Shown piece after piece: positions 43,409 to 55,257 of a DNA stretch of 64,000 bases. Below the pieces are notes generated by a model that had not been told where the DNA came from, did not search any database, and worked only from the letters and a program-made list of their open reading frames with translations. Where the stretch lies: assembly GCA_951799425.1 (NCBI GenBank), contig OX637395.1:13184451-13248450 (forward strand), written 5' to 3'. The position numbers were made by a program, and so were the translations under genes. This DNA is from Ilex aquifolium (taxonomy: Eukaryota; Streptophyta; Magnoliopsida; Aquifoliales; Aquifoliaceae). Numbering within the stretch: the first letter of the stretch is position 1; the number at the start of each line of letters is the position of its first letter.

Positions 43409-46400
43409 TTATTCCTCAACCACATCCGGATACACCGGGTCGGTTAACTCTTCCTCCACCACTTGGTTTTCAAAACCCTCAAAGAATGGCTTAAGTCTTT
43501 GGCCATTGACCTTGAATGTTTGGCCATCTTTGAGGTTGGTGATCTCAACAGCTCCATTGGGGTAGGCCACCTTGACAAGATAGGGGCCATCCCAACGGGA
43601 TCTTAACTTTCCGGGAAAGATGGAGAGGCGGGAATTATACAAGAGTACCTTTTGCCCGGGCTCGAATGATTTCCTCACTATGGAGTTATCATGAAAGATT
43701 TTCGCCCGTTCCTTTGAAATTTTTGAACTCTCGTATGCATCCCGCCGAATTTCTTCCAATTCATTCATTTCCAACATCCTATGTTTACCCGCCATTCTCA
43801 TATTGAAATTTAGAGTCTTGATGGCCCAATAGGCCTTGTGTTCCATTTCTACCGGCAGATGGCAAGCCTTTCCATAGACAAGCCGATAGGGGGACATGCC
43901 CAAAACTGTCTTGTAGGCAGTACGATATGCCCACAGGGCATCAATCAATCTCTCAGACCAATCCTTCCTATTGGGGTTAACTGTTTTCTCAAGGATGGTC
44001 TTGATCTCCCTATTGGCTAGCTCGGCTTGGCCATTTGTTTGTGGGTGATAAGCGGTGGATACTTTATGTGTAACGCCATATTTGAACACTAACGATGCAA
44101 CTGGCCTGTTACAAAAGTGTGATCCACCGTCACTAATCAAAGCACGAGGCATCCCGAACCTCGAAAAAATGTTCTCTTTCAAGAACTTGACTACAACCCG
44201 GTGGTCATTAGTCTTTGTCGGGATAGCCTCCACCCATTTGGACACGTAGTCCACTGCCAGCAGAATGTATAGATAGCCAAACGACATAGGGAAGGGACCC
44301 ATGAAATCGATGCCCCAACAATCGAATATTTCTATCACAAGTACAGGGGAGAGGGGCATCATATTCCTTTGGGTCACGCTACCCAAATGTTGGCATCTAT
44401 CACATTCTTTGCAAAATGAAATGCAATCCTTAATCAGAGAAGGCCAGTAGAAACCTGATTGGAGAATCTTGGCTGAGGTCTTCTTAGCAGAGAAATGCCC
44501 ACCACAGGCTTGGGAATGACAGAAGGCTAGGACGTTCCGCTGTTCGGTTTCAGGCACGCATCGCCTCATGATCTGGTCTGGACAATACTTGAACAGATAC
44601 GGATTATCGAAGTAGAAGTACTTCACGTCGGCCATAAATCTCCTTTTATCCTCAGGGCTCCAATGTGGTGGAATTTGTCCTGTTGCAAGATAATTGCAAA
44701 TGTCAGCATACCAAGGACAATGAGAATGAATGGACAATAACTGCTCATCAGGGAAAGAGTCTGAGATAGGGATGTGCTCATTTGTCTCTTGTGCCACCAG
44801 CCGGGATAAGTGATCCGCCACGACATTCTCAACTCCCTTCTTGTCTTTAATAGTCAAATCAAATTCTTGCAGGAGGAGAATCCACCTAATGAGTCTTGGC
44901 TTTGCATCCTGCTTAGATAACAAGTACTTTAAAGCAGAATGGTCAGTGAAGATAACAATAGGTGAACCAATGATATATGAACGAAATTTATCAAGAGCAA
45001 ACACTACAGCTAGCAATTCCTTTTCAGTGGTAGTGTAATTCATTTGAGCCTCATTAAGTGTTTTGCTAGCATAGTGTATAACATGCGGTCGATTGTCCTT
45101 CCTCTGACCAAGCACTGCGCCGACCGCGTAGTCACTCGCGTCGCACATAAGCTCGAAGGGTAGATCCCAATTGGGTGGTTGCATGATGGGAGGCGTGACA
45201 AGCATGCTTTTTAGTTTCTTAAAAGATGCCTCACACTCATGCGACCACTCGAAGGGAACATCCTTGGACAGTAAATTGGTCAGGGGTCGGGCCAATGCAC
45301 TAAAATTTTGAATGAACCGGCGATAGAAACCTGCATGACCCAAAAATGACCTGATCCCTTTGATGGCCGTCGGCGTGGGGAGGTTGGAGATGGCCTCCAC
45401 CTTGGATTTGTCAACTTCTATGCCCCTTGCCGACACTATGTGACCCAACACAATCCCTTCCGTCACCATAAAGTGACATTTCTCCCAATTCAGCACAAGG
45501 TCCTTTTCTTCACATCTTCCCAACACTTTCTCCAAATTTCCTAAGCATCCGTCGAAGGAATCACCAAATACGGAGAAATCGTCCATAAACACCTCCACAA
45601 TTTCCTCCACCATATCACTGAAAATGCCCATCATACATCTTTGGAAAGTTCCTGGAGCATTACAAAGTCCAAACGGCATGCGTCGGTACGCAAAGGTACC
45701 GTAGGGGCATGTAAAGGTGGTTTTCTCCTGGTCTTCGAGGGCAATCTCGATCTGATTATAACCGGAGTATCCATCAAGGAAACAGTAGAAGAGGTGCCCC
45801 GCCACTCTTTCCAGCACTTGATCAAGGAACGGCATTGGGAAATGATCCTTCCTAGTGCATGAGTTCAATTTCCTGTAATCGATGCACACCCTCCATCCCG
45901 TAATCACTCTTGTAGGTATCAATTCATTCTCCTCGTTTTCTACCACTGTGACTCCGGATTTCTTGGGCACCACTTGCGTGGGGCTCACCCACTTACTATC
46001 AGCAATTGGAAAGATTATGCCCACGTCAAGTAGTTTAAGAACCTCTTCCCTCACCACCTCTTTCATATGAGGGTTCAATCTCCGTTGAGGCTGTCGGGAA
46101 GGTCTTGCATCCTCCTCGAGGTAAATGCGGTGAGTGCAAATAATAGGGCTTATTCCCTTGATATCCGCAATGGTCCACCCAATTGCTCCCTTGTGTCTTC
46201 TCAAAACCTCCAAGAGTTCTTTTTCTTGCTCATTGTTCAATGTGGAACTAATGATCACCGGAAATGTATCTCCCTTGCCAAGATAGGCGTACTTCAAGTG
46301 TGAGGGTAACGGCTTCAACTCCAAATTTGGCTTTTGTTCCTCCGACCGGAAAATCTTCTTTTCTTGCTTAGGCAACTCCTCAAAGGTGGGAATCCATTTT

Positions 46401-48133
46401 GTTACCCCTTTCAGCTCTTCCATGCTCTCTTCCTCATCTAACTTTACAAGTTCAACAAAGTCCTCCTCCATGCAGTCCAACATCCCTTCTAATTCCACTT
46501 GCTCCTCAATATAAGTGTCGATTATATTGATCTCGTTCACCTCCACATCATCCCCGGGTTGTTTTGCTAAATTGAAAACATTCAGCTCCATGGTCATGTT
46601 CCCAAAAGCCAACTTCATTAGACCATTCCTGCAATTAATCACAGCGTTAGCGGTAGCAAGGAAAGGTCTTCCAAGAATAACGGGAATTTGGGAATTAAGG
46701 TTAGCAACCGGGTGTGTATCTAATACAATAAAATCGACTGGAAAGTAAAAATTGTCAACTTGGACAAGCACATCTTCCACTACTCCCCTTGGTATGCGTA
46801 TGCTCCGATCCGCCAGTTGAAGTGTAACTGAGGTGGGCTTCAACTCTTCAAGCTTGAGTTGTTGGTACACGGAGTAAGGAAGAAGATTGACGCTCGCCCC
46901 CAAGTCAAGCAATGCTTGCTCAACCCGGCAATTTCCAATGGTGATGGCAATTGTTGGACAACCGGGATCCTTGAATTTTGGAGGAGTGTTGGTTCTCAAT
47001 ATGAAGCTCACTTGTTCGGTGAGAAATGCCTTCTTTCGGACATTCAACTTCCTTTTCACCGTGCATAGGTCCTTCAATATCTTGGCACATGACGGAATTT
47101 GCTTGATGTCATCAAGGAGCGGGATGTTGATTTTTACCTGCTTAAACAAATCCAAAATGTCAGAATAATTAGCCACCTTGACAGGTGACTTCAACCGATG
47201 GGGAAAAGGGGCAGGTATAGAAGGAGAGCATAACCCATCATCAATCAAATGTTCTTTATCAACCCCATCTCTTTCACTCGACTCACCCTTGTCGACCACA
47301 CTTTCTTTGGCCTCACTCTCAATTTCTTTCTCCTTTGGCAATGTGGCCTTTGGTGTTAACTTTGGCACCACCATCTTTTCAATTTGTTTACCACTCCTAA
47401 GTGTGGTGACGGCTTTGAGTTGCTCACAACTCTCCTGGGAAGTTTCGGCCAACTCAACCACATTTTGACCTTTGGGATTTTGTTGGGGTTGAGAGGGAAA
47501 TTTTCCCTTCTCTTGTTGAGACAACCCAATGGCATTGGTGATCTTGGTGAGTTGGGCCGAAATGTCCTTATTGAAGGTGGTTTGGCTTTGAATGAAGGCA
47601 TGTACCACATCTTCTAGACTCCGTTTATGAGGTGGTTGGTAGCTGGAAGAACTAGATGGGCCTTGTCCGGAAAAATTCTGTGGGGGAGGGTTGGATTGGT
47701 ATCCTTGTGTATTGGACCGTGGGTATTGGGAGCTTGAAGTTTGCCCCTGACCTTGATGTTGGGATTGGTACGGACCTTGCTTGGGAGGTGCAGGAGGTGT
47801 ATATGTGTTTGAGCCATAAGGAATGGGGTTCTCATTCCTCCAACTGAAATTAGGGTGATCACGATACCCCGAATTGTAAGTGTTGGGATTTGGAGGAAAT
47901 GATTGCCTTGGTTGGTTGAAGGCATTAACTTGGTCATGGTATGCCTCCTTAAGTGCCGGGATGCTCGGACACTCCGATGTGGAATGCTCGACACCACCAC
48001 AAACAGAACAAACCTCCTCGGCTCTTGACACATGAGAGACATTTCGTCTCCTCTCCACCTCAAGGCTATCCACTTTCCTAGACAATTTGGAAATTTGGGA
48101 AAGTAGATCCTCACGGTCTTTTAAGTCATACAT
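43409..48133 (-). CDS. Athila pol: zinc knuckle, protease, RT, RNase H, integrase (1574 aa)
   Basis: One unbroken frame. The zinc knuckle is C42-x2-C45-x4-H50-x4-C55. A Gln/Pro/Asn-rich stretch follows. The protease has [13 protein letters not shown] (D410) and [15 protein letters not shown] has [21 protein letters not shown] and the catalytic FMDD at 849-852, with Phe in place of the more common Tyr. RNase H has [16 protein letters not shown]. Integrase has the CKECDRCQ zinc site and D1276, D1335, E1371, giving exact D,D35E spacing. The C-terminal region ends [16 protein letters not shown] and QRLKPFF, with no chromodomain. Overlap with gag is 13 bp in another frame, across a seven-G run, so either a slip is needed or one G has been lost. 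The enzymes look competent. Confidence 0.95.
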   Translation of the reverse strand: MYDLKDREDLLSQISKLSRKVDSLEVERRRNVSHVSRAEEVCSVCGGVEHSTSECPSIPALKEAYHDQVNAFNQPRQSFPPNPNTYNSGYRDHPNFSWRNENPIPYGSNTYTPPAPPKQGPYQSQHQGQGQTSSSQYPRSNTQGYQSNPPPQNFSGQGPSSSSSYQPPHKRSLEDVVHAFIQSQTTFNKDISAQLTKITNAIGLSQQEKGKFPSQPQQNPKGQNVVELAETSQESCEQLKAVTTLRSGKQIEKMVVPKLTPKATLPKEKEIESEAKESVVDKGESSERDGVDKEHLIDDGLCSPSIPAPFPHRLKSPVKVANYSDILDLFKQVKINIPLLDDIKQIPSCAKILKDLCTVKRKLNVRKKAFLTEQVSFILRTNTPPKFKDPGCPTIAITIGNCRVEQALLDLGASVNLLPYSVYQQLKLEELKPTSVTLQLADRSIRIPRGVVEDVLVQVDNFYFPVDFIVLDTHPVANLNSQIPVILGRPFLATANAVINCRNGLMKLAFGNMTMELNVFNLAKQPGDDVEVNEINIIDTYIEEQVELEGMLDCMEEDFVELVKLDEEESMEELKGVTKWIPTFEELPKQEKKIFRSEEQKPNLELKPLPSHLKYAYLGKGDTFPVIISSTLNNEQEKELLEVLRRHKGAIGWTIADIKGISPIICTHRIYLEEDARPSRQPQRRLNPHMKEVVREEVLKLLDVGIIFPIADSKWVSPTQVVPKKSGVTVVENEENELIPTRVITGWRVCIDYRKLNSCTRKDHFPMPFLDQVLERVAGHLFYCFLDGYSGYNQIEIALEDQEKTTFTCPYGTFAYRRMPFGLCNAPGTFQRCMMGIFSDMVEEIVEVFMDDFSVFGDSFDGCLGNLEKVLGRCEEKDLVLNWEKCHFMVTEGIVLGHIVSARGIEVDKSKVEAISNLPTPTAIKGIRSFLGHAGFYRRFIQNFSALARPLTNLLSKDVPFEWSHECEASFKKLKSMLVTPPIMQPPNWDLPFELMCDASDYAVGAVLGQRKDNRPHVIHYASKTLNEAQMNYTTTEKELLAVVFALDKFRSYIIGSPIVIFTDHSALKYLLSKQDAKPRLIRWILLLQEFDLTIKDKKGVENVVADHLSRLVAQETNEHIPISDSFPDEQLLSIHSHCPWYADICNYLATGQIPPHWSPEDKRRFMADVKYFYFDNPYLFKYCPDQIMRRCVPETEQRNVLAFCHSQACGGHFSAKKTSAKILQSGFYWPSLIKDCISFCKECDRCQHLGSVTQRNMMPLSPVLVIEIFDCWGIDFMGPFPMSFGYLYILLAVDYVSKWVEAIPTKTNDHRVVVKFLKENIFSRFGMPRALISDGGSHFCNRPVASLVFKYGVTHKVSTAYHPQTNGQAELANREIKTILEKTVNPNRKDWSERLIDALWAYRTAYKTVLGMSPYRLVYGKACHLPVEMEHKAYWAIKTLNFNMRMAGKHRMLEMNELEEIRRDAYESSKISKERAKIFHDNSIVRKSFEPGQKVLLYNSRLSIFPGKLRSRWDGPYLVKVAYPNGAVEITNLKDGQTFKVNGQRLKPFFEGFENQVVEEELTDPVYPDVVEE

Positions 48134-49182
48134 CCCCCCCGTGGTGGTTGACTACTACCCGGCATTGTCCTAGGTATGTCATCCGGATCCTGAACACCCC
48201 AAGTTTGTGTCTTTTCAACGAGGGTACCAAAATAGTCTAGGGCCTCATCGGGGTCTTTGTTCAAGAATTCACCATTGCACATCATATCTATGAATTGTCT
48301 ATGGTCTGGGGTGATTCCTTCGTAGAAGAAAGTCACCAATTGCCATGAGTTAAAACCATGATGTGGTATGGAGTGAAGTAGATCCTTATAACGGTCCCAA
48401 CATTGATAAAACTGCTCATTGGGTTTTTCAGAAAAGTTTTGGATTCCCTTTTTCAAAAAGGTGGTTCGATGAACCGGGAAAATTTTTTTTAAGAAAAAGG
48501 AGACAATGTTATCCCAAGATAGCATAGTCCATGGTCCCATGGAATCAAGCCACACTCTTGCCTTCCCATCCATAGAGAAAGGGAACAATTTCATCCTGGC
48601 TATCTCTTCCAAATTGTGATTTGGGAGAAACGTTGCAACCATTTCCTCGTAAGACCTTATGTGGTTATACGGGTTCTCATTTTCAACCCCCCTGAATTTG
48701 GGGATTAGTTGCAACATCCACGGTTTTAACACAAAAAGGTGATGTTGGACAGGGAGACGGATGCATGATGGTGTGGTGCTACGGGTCGGTTGAAGGTACT
48801 CTTGCATAGTTCTTGCCTCAAAATCAAGTGGGATGTTCCCTTCATTTCTTGGTGGGGGAAAATGCGCTTGTTGGTTGGGCATTCTAGGTGGTTGCACTCC
48901 CCCACCACCTCGCATATTTGGGTTGACACCCACATTGTCAAATTGATCGGGAGGGGGATAGTGTAATCTTGGGTCATGCTCCCTATGTTCGGGCATTCCC
49001 CCACCCCTTTGGTCATTTAGGTTTGCACCTACATTGTCAAAATTCCCACCCCCTTGCATGTTTTGGTTGACAGCTATATTTTCAACATTGTCACCCACAT
49101 TCTCGGGTGGGTCTTGGTCGATATTCATGTTGGGGCCTAAGGGTTGTCTCACTAATCGATGATAGTCGTCCCTTCCCCACAT
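48121..49182 (-). CDS. Athila gag (capsid part)
   Basis: 353 aa. An Asn/Gly/Pro-rich N-terminal region is followed from about residue 150 by the retrotransposon Gag capsid domain: [54 protein letters not shown] and [14 protein letters not shown]. It ends in another frame than pol, at the G-rich stretch 48135-48141. In many Athila elements gag and pol form a single frame, so this end may reflect a one-base loss or a translational frameshift site. The ATG at 49182 is about 140 bp from the primer site. Confidence 0.9.
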   Translation of the reverse strand: MWGRDDYHRLVRQPLGPNMNIDQDPPENVGDNVENIAVNQNMQGGGNFDNVGANLNDQRGGGMPEHREHDPRLHYPPPDQFDNVGVNPNMRGGGGVQPPRMPNQQAHFPPPRNEGNIPLDFEARTMQEYLQPTRSTTPSCIRLPVQHHLFVLKPWMLQLIPKFRGVENENPYNHIRSYEEMVATFLPNHNLEEIARMKLFPFSMDGKARVWLDSMGPWTMLSWDNIVSFFLKKIFPVHRTTFLKKGIQNFSEKPNEQFYQCWDRYKDLLHSIPHHGFNSWQLVTFFYEGITPDHRQFIDMMCNGEFLNKDPDEALDYFGTLVEKTQTWGVQDPDDIPRTMPGSSQPPRGGCMT

Positions 49183-49320
49183 GCAACAAAATATCTATAC
49201 AAATGAAATTATCCAAAACCAAGAAGATGTACACGAGACAACGTACCTCAGCCCGTGATGAAGATCACGGGACTTACCTTGGTTGTTCGGAAATCACTTC
49301 CTTGATTTTACACTTGCCTT

Positions 49321-49337
49321 CCCCGGCAACGGCGCCA
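49321..49337 (-). other. Athila primer binding site
   Basis: Minus strand TGGCGCCGTTGCCGGGG, three bases from the 5' LTR end. This is the primer site characteristic of Athila elements. Confidence 0.93.
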
Positions 49338-49340
49338 AAA

Positions 49341-51680
49341 TGATTGTCACAAAAACGATACCTTTCCTAACCCCTAATTACTATCCCTCAATGTATGCAA
49401 TGTATGGACGGTGGAGAAGAATTTCTTCCCCTAAGGATAGAGTCAAAAGAACGGGTAATGAGGAAAGGGAAATGGGACGATGTAAATATGGGAATGTATG
49501 CACAAAAATGCTCCCCAATCGCAAGGAGACTTTCGTGTGTTGTGAGTTACTTGGAAGAGTATTCCAAGGTCGTATCCACAGGGAAGGTAGTGAATCAAGA
49601 TTGAAGTGATTTGGTGAAACACGGAAATGTAAAATCTTTTGTCTTGAGAGTTGATTGGTGAAGTGTGTGCTAATGAAAATGTAATGGTAAAAACAAGTGT
49701 TGGCAATTCCAAGAGATCACTCCAATGGGTATACCACCTCAACTCAAATCACTCCTCCGATTGAGCATGAATGAACACTTGAATCACGGAAAGCCGAGGA
49801 TGACATCGGTGAGTATCTAAGCATAAACCGTGACTAGGCCTACGGTTTATCAAAGACTCATCGTATCATCCATCTTCTATCCGGTCAAAATGAACCATTT
49901 GACTCTAAAGGGAGAGAGGAGAAAGAGTTGAAATGGGATCCCCAAAGGAGATCCCTCTTGGTCTTGCCAACTAGAGAATTTAGCTACTCATACTAGGAAT
50001 GGAAATGATTAGGTAATGGAAGTGCATTGCAAATCTATGAACTTGTAAAGCTACTAAGTGTAAGAATTTATGAACTAAAATAACATGCATTTAAACCCAT
50101 TACATAGATATGAAAGTGGAGACTTGAAGCATTAATGGTGAAATATTAAATGAGCATTCAACTAACCAAACATGAAGGGAAAACAACATTCATGGCATTC
50201 AATGAACTATAAAAATCCTTCCTCAAGATTACAAGACAAATGCAGTAGAAGAAAATGCAAAATCTCAAGTTTATCTCTCTAAAAACTACTGTTCATCATC
50301 TTCTCCGCCCAGAGCTTCTCTCTCTAAAAACTCTTCAATAATATGCTGAATGAATAATAATAATGCTCTTGTCTTTCTCCCTCCTGGTATATCCATCCTT
50401 GGAGAACTTTTCTTCTTTCTCCGAAATGTGCCTGGTCAATCTCTGCAACTCCCTTAGTCACTCCCTGCAGTAGAGCTAAGTCTGGAAGGGGGAAGTGCAG
50501 ACTTTGTCTGCAAACCCAGCAGGTCCCCAGCAGGTCCCATTCTCTCTCTTTTATTTAATGCCATCTTGCAATCCATATCAATGCAGGGGTGAGGGAAGCT
50601 CCAGGGTGTGTAAGGGATGTCAGGAAGCATGTAGTAGAAGTGCATGTGGGACCCTCCAAGCTGCAAAGTTGAGTTGCAGGCTGTCTGGAGAAAAGTGCAA
50701 AAACCTTCCGGAAGGTAGACACACACCTACCGGAAGGTCGCTGAAAGACAGTTCAATGAAAAGAATCAAATGCAAGAACTTCCGGAAGGTCGACATCAGA
50801 AACAAAAATCTTCCGGAAGGTTCATTCCAGTAGCCAAAACCTTCCGGAAGATTCATTCCAGTAGACAAATCCTTCCGGAAGGTTTTACTCCAGTAGCTTA
50901 AATCTTCCGGAAGGTTCATTCCAGTAGACAAAACCTTCCGGAAGATTTTGGCAGTCAAAAAGAAACCCAAGGCAAAACCTTCCGGAAGGTTCATTCCAGT
51001 AGACAAATCCTTCCGGAAGGTTTTACTCCAGTAGCTTAAATCTTCCGGAAGGTTCATTCCAGTAGACAAAACCTTCCGGAAGATCTTGGCAGTAAAAAAG
51101 AAACCCAAGGAAAAACCTTCCGGAAGGTTCATTCCAGTAGACAAATCCTTCCGGAAGGTTTTACTCCAGTAGCTTAAATCTTCCGGAAGGTTCATTCCAG
51201 TAGACAAAACCTTCCGGAAGATCTTGGCAGTCAAAAAGAAACCCAAGGCAAAACCTTCCGGAAGGTTCATTCCAGTAGACAAATCTTTCCGGAAGGTTTT
51301 ACTCCAGTAGCTTAAATCTTCCGGAAGGTTCATTCCAGTGGACAAAACCTTCCAGAAGGTATTAGCTGTGACAAGGTCATCCAGGGCTTTTAGCAAAACC
51401 TTCCGGAAGACCGACATACACCTTCCGGAAGGTTTTCAGACTGTGAGCACAATTTGGATTTCTTTCCTCTCCAAACCATCCTTAAAACTACCCCATACAC
51501 TCCATTAGCCTCATACAACAACATGGGTGTTTAAGTCATGTCATTTACATCATTTTACATGCATTCACCCAAAATTCCATCAAGCCATATTCAAAACCAA
51601 AACACTCCCATTTATTGACAAAAAGGAGTGAAACAAAAGCACTTTAGCACACAATACATGTCATTGTTCTGTGCTAATCA
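49341..51680 (-). repeat. Athila 5' LTR (2340 bp)
   Basis: In minus-strand sense it runs TGATTAGCACAG...GTGACAATCA, and it is bordered by the CATGA duplication at 51681-51685. The palindrome/HSE array occupies about 50704-51435. Nine perfect TTCnnGAAnnTTC sites are present, eight at the same places as in the 3' LTR and one more at 51319-51331. The TATA-like box is at 50548-50558. Confidence 0.93.
50704..51435. repeat. CTTCCGGAAGG palindrome array with heat-shock-element spacing (5' LTR)
   Basis: This is the longer copy of the array. The 138-bp units start near 50842, 50980, 51118 and 51256, and more degenerate copies run to 51435. Perfect three-module sites begin at 50811, 50842, 50905, 50980, 51043, 51118, 51181, 51256 and 51319. 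Confidence 0.93.
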
Positions 51681-51685
51681 CATGA

Positions 51686-53091
51686 TCCCTGTGATAATCA
51701 CAGTACTTCGCGGGGTCTCTCTTTGCCGGGTCTACCTTCATCCGAGGTGGCCATCTCAAGAACTTTTCGTTTTGGACCTCATACAATACTTGTGACACAG
51801 CGGCAGTGAGAGGGGTAAATCGCTGAGGTCCGTATCTGGGCTGTAGTTCTGGCTGCATGGGACCCAAACGATCTCTGACATTTCCTCTCCTCTTGGGTGA
51901 GCGGTCTCTATCCCTTCTTGGGGACCTTTCCCGCCCTTTCTCCTTCTTGGGACTCCGGTCCCTTCTCTTTTCTTCTTTTTCCTTCTCCTTTCGTGAAGAT
52001 GTACCTCCTACCTTAGAAAGGAGTGCCTCTTCTCCATTTATATATTTCTCTGCCTTGGCTAATACTTCAACCATACTTGCCTGAGGGTTCTTCGATATAG
52101 AGAACATCAAGTCCTTTGACTGCACTCCCAATCCAGCAATGAAAGCCGTTATAGCAAATTTTTCATCCGGAATGTCTACTTTCAATGTCTCCGAGTTAAA
52201 CCTTTGGACGTATGACCTCAGATTTTCTTGGGGCCCCTGTTTCACATTTAGTAGGTGGTAGCTCGGCTTTCTGTATATCCGAGCTCCTATAAAGTGAGAT
52301 ACGAAAGCTATGGAGAGCTCTTTGAAGGATGAGATAGAGGCTGGTGGGAGCCTGTTAAACCAGGCTAGGGCAGAACCTTTCAGTGTAATGGCAAAGGCCC
52401 TGCAACGCACAGGATCCTGGTATCCATGCAACTCCATCTGGTTCTTGTAAGTGTTGAGGTGATCCACGGGATCTTTCGTTCCGTCAAAGACCTCTATTTG
52501 AGGCATTCTGAACTTAGGTGGGAGAGGGAAGTGTAGCACTCCCGTGGTGAATGGGGACTCAGTTTGCTGAACCAAGATATCCATGGTAACCGGAGCCTTG
52601 CTTTTTACAGCCTCCTTCATGTGGCTGAGCTCTTGCTGGATGTCTTTGAAGCGTTGTTCCCAGCGCTGCTCTTTCCTGTCCTGAGGATAAGGGAAAAAAT
52701 CATCCCTATCCCCCCCGTCGTTCTGACTTTGCACCTCGTCGTTATGGCCATTCCTAGGGGGTACAAAAGGAGCATACCCCCTGGTATGGCTGCTTTCTCC
52801 TCCTTCGCCGACCTCTCTGAGGGGGTCCCAGTGTCGCCGTTCTCTGTAAGGGGGATTACTCTGGCCTTCTTGGGCCGGTCGTGCCTCCTGTGGGCGTTGT
52901 ACGAGCTTTGATAGCTCTTCATTTTCTTTTAGTAGGCGTTGGTTGACGAGGCGAAGGGCCTCCAACTCGTTATTAATGGGGGAATTAACCTCTGGGATAT
53001 TCCTGGGTTGTCTGCCGTTGGTAGCTTCCTGTGGGTGTTGCATTCGCGGTATGTTTGTTTGACTTCTGCTCATATTTCGTGTCGTTACCAT
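51686..53091 (-). pseudogene. T1 gag, interrupted by the Athila insertion
   Basis: The frame opens at the ATG at 53091. It has a coiled-coil-like N-terminal segment (ELEALRLVNQRLLKENEELS), then the capsid domain (FRMPQIEVFDGTKDPVDHL, LKGSALAWFNRLPPASI, SYHLLNVKQGPQENLRSY), then a Lys/Arg/Ser-Pro-rich basic stretch with repeated RSP(K/R) units. It breaks off in the zinc-knuckle-like CDYHRDH, where the Athila element has inserted; the other half of that motif is at 37230-37279. Apart from the insertion, the gag part in this block has no stop. Confidence 0.93.
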
Positions 53092-53133
53092 CAGTCACTG
53101 AAAGACCAGCTTATTTGTAGAAGGAACAGTCGT

Positions 53134-53152
53134 TCCCACAGACGGTGCCAAA
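53134..53152 (-). other. T1 primer binding site
   Basis: Minus strand TTTGGCACCGTCTGTGGGA follows the 5' LTR end by about one base. It is of the TGGCxCCGTCTGTGGG class that is common in Tat-lineage elements. The tRNA identity was not determined. Confidence 0.8.
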
Positions 53153-53153
53153 C

Positions 53154-53858
53154 TGATAGTGTCAAACCTGCACGTATGAGCTATGGGACTGGTTTGTGTG
53201 GAATTTATGACCTGTGTTAATCTTGGTATGAAATCCGAGCTACAAGGCTCGTGAATTGGCGGACGGATACTCGAATCAATCGAAGCGTAGTGTGTGAAAT
53301 GCAGCAGAAGTATAGTGGTTCACCGGCTAAAGAGCTCGGCTAATCCACTCTCTAATGGAGGCTCTTGCTCCCTTTTCTTTATTAATGGAATCCACTCTGT
53401 TACAGCAAAATACTCAGGATACTAGGGTCTCTCCCCCTTCGATGGGGGTTCCCCCCCTCTTTTATGGCCTTATCCCCCCTCTAATACGGAATTACTTCCT
53501 ATATTGAAGGGACCGTGCCCTATCTTCCCCCATAATTCCGGAGTTACCCAAACTCCTTATGGCTGGTTTCTGATGGAGAGATCCTTGCCTTCTTCTATGG
53601 GATTCTCCTTAGTTTTAGGAGGGGATCATGGTTAATTACGGGTTTTCTGCCTTGGATTGGATCTACTTCCTCTATAAGGGTATCCGCTGTCATCTCGTTG
53701 TCCCCTTAGCATTCCTCATCTCGCGCCTTTGACTAGGAGCCCTTAGCGCTGACTGGATGAGCCCTGCCCATGGCTAGGGGAGCTCAGCTTATTTTGCCTG
53801 AGCTCCCGAGCTGAGCTCACTTACTGAGCACGTGTCCGTTTTATTCTAGGTATCATCA
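53154..53858 (-). repeat. T1 5' LTR (705 bp)
   Basis: Same as 25790-26494 except for C at 53222. It is followed by AATAA at 53859-53863. Confidence 0.95.
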
Positions 53859-53885
53859 AATAACAACCTCATCAATTTTTATCTT

Positions 53886-54600
53886 TGATGATGTAAACCT
53901 GCGTGAATGAGCTATGAGACTGGATTAGGTGGTATGAACGATCGGTGTGGGGCTTGATATGGCATCTGAGCTACAAGGCTCGTGTATCGAAGGACGAATG
54001 CTCTAATTAATCGACATGTAGTGCGTGTGATACAGTAGAAGTATAGTGGTTCACCGGCTAATGAGCTCGGCTAGTCCACTCTCTAATGGAGACTCTTGCT
54101 CCCTTCTCTTTATTGATGAATTGAATGTGTTACAGTAGAATACTCAGGGTATTAGGGTTTCCAGTTGCCCTCCTCCTTTTGTGATGGAGGTTTCCCTCCC
54201 CTTTTATGGCCTCCTACTTATTTCTAATCCGGAATTACTTCCTATATTGAAGGGATTGTGCCCTATCTTCATCCATAATTCCGGAGTTACCTAAACTCCT
54301 TATGGCTGGCTTCAAATGGAGAGATCTTTGCCTTCTTTCGTGGGATTCTCCTTAGTTTTAGGAGGGGATCGCAGTTGAATACGGGTTTCATGCCTTGGAT
54401 TGGTTCTACTTCCTTTATAACTGTATCCGTTGTCATCTTGCTGTCCCTTCATCATTTCCCAACATGTGTCCCCGGCTGGGAGCTCTTAGCGCTGACTAGA
54501 CGAGCTCTGACCACTGCTGGATGAACTCTGCTTATTCTACCGGAGCTCCCGACCCGAGCTTATTTCCTGAGCTCGTGTCTATTTATTTTAGGCATCATCA
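53886..54600 (-). repeat. T2 3' LTR (715 bp), strongly diverged from T1 LTRs
   Basis: Alignable with the T1 LTR throughout (TGATGATGTAAACC against TGATAGTGTCAAACC at the start, CATCATCA against TATCATCA at the end), but with frequent substitutions and small indels. This is far more divergence than is seen in the pol regions of the two elements. Confidence 0.88.
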
Positions 54601-55257
54601 GTTGCCCCCCAGCTCTTGCCTTAAGCCGGCTTAGGTAAGGGCTGACCTGCATTCCAGACTGAGTTAAATATTCACGTGGCTAGTACGTGACTTGGAGATT
54701 TTTGACGGTTTGCAGTAATCATGACTTCTCCTCAATTCCCGCGCATGTCTCAGCCCACGCCCTTCAAGCTTTAAATACACAGAAACAGCCACATGAACCG
54801 TTTTCTTCACACTGTTCATCTCCCTTGCTGCTCCTCATCTCCATTTTCTCTGCGATTTTGGATCGTTTTACTTGAGCCTTTCTGCTTTCTTGCTTGAAAT
54901 CGAATTCCCTGCCCTCGTTTCGAAGATTCGCATCGCCTCCTTCCTCCGATAGTGCTCCAGGCTTCCATTCACCGCTATTCTTGAGTTAGGTACGTCCTTT
55001 GCCCCTTTCTCTTCCCCCTTTTGCTCTGGATCCCTCGAGTTCGAGGTGGTTGCTACATTTCTGGGCTTTTCGATTCTTTTACTTTTGGAATCGCGACCGT
55101 TGCTTAGCCCCCCTTCCTCATTTCGTTGATTGGAGCTCTATAGTTCACATCCTTGCCGTCGGGAGTTACTGTGCCGGCCCAAGGGTTATCAAAGAGTGTC
55201 TGTCCTGTGCTCCTCTGCTTTACCGTTCCTTTAACCTTCCTTTTTTTCTTCCTATCA
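54601..55257 (+). other. T2 polypurine tract and 5' leader of antisense gene A
   Basis: The polypurine tract is at 54601-54615 (minus-strand sense), and a plus-strand TATA-like TTTAAATACA at about 54770-54779. The leader matches T1 closely. The AG that could end a 5' UTR intron in T1 (27081-27082) is altered here. Confidence 0.5.

Larger units (their letters stand above)
37285..51680 (-). mobile_element. Athila-lineage Ty3/gypsy retrotransposon nested in T1 gag
   Basis: The element spans 14,396 bp. It is flanked by CATGA at 37280-37284 and 51681-51685, and those flanks join T1 gag exactly. On the minus strand the order is 5' LTR (49341-51680), the Athila-type primer site, gag, a single long protease-RT-RNase H-integrase frame, a long spacer, a third ORF with the 'putative plant transposon protein' domain, and a shortened 3' LTR (37285 to ~39213-39245). 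The ~1.93 kb shared by the LTRs looks identical, so insertion was very recent and later than T1's. Both LTRs carry a dense array of the palindrome ACCTTCCGGAAGGT. Confidence 0.95.
25790..53858 (-). mobile_element. T1: complete Tat-lineage Ty3/gypsy retrotransposon (carries a nested Athila)
   Basis: Two 705-bp LTRs (25790-26494 and 53154-53858) run TGATAG...ATCATCA. They differ at one site in my reading (A at 25858, C at 53222). AATAA flanks both sides (25785-25789, 53859-53863). The coding order on the minus strand is gag, protease, RT, RNase H, a second RNase H, integrase. The double RNase H is the hallmark of the Tat clade. Removing the 14.4-kb Athila insertion and its duplicated 5 bp leaves an element of about 13.7 kb. 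Between integrase and the 3' LTR lie two spliced genes on the opposite strand and a 54-bp hairpin repeat array. The polyprotein is broken; the antisense genes are open. Confidence 0.95.
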
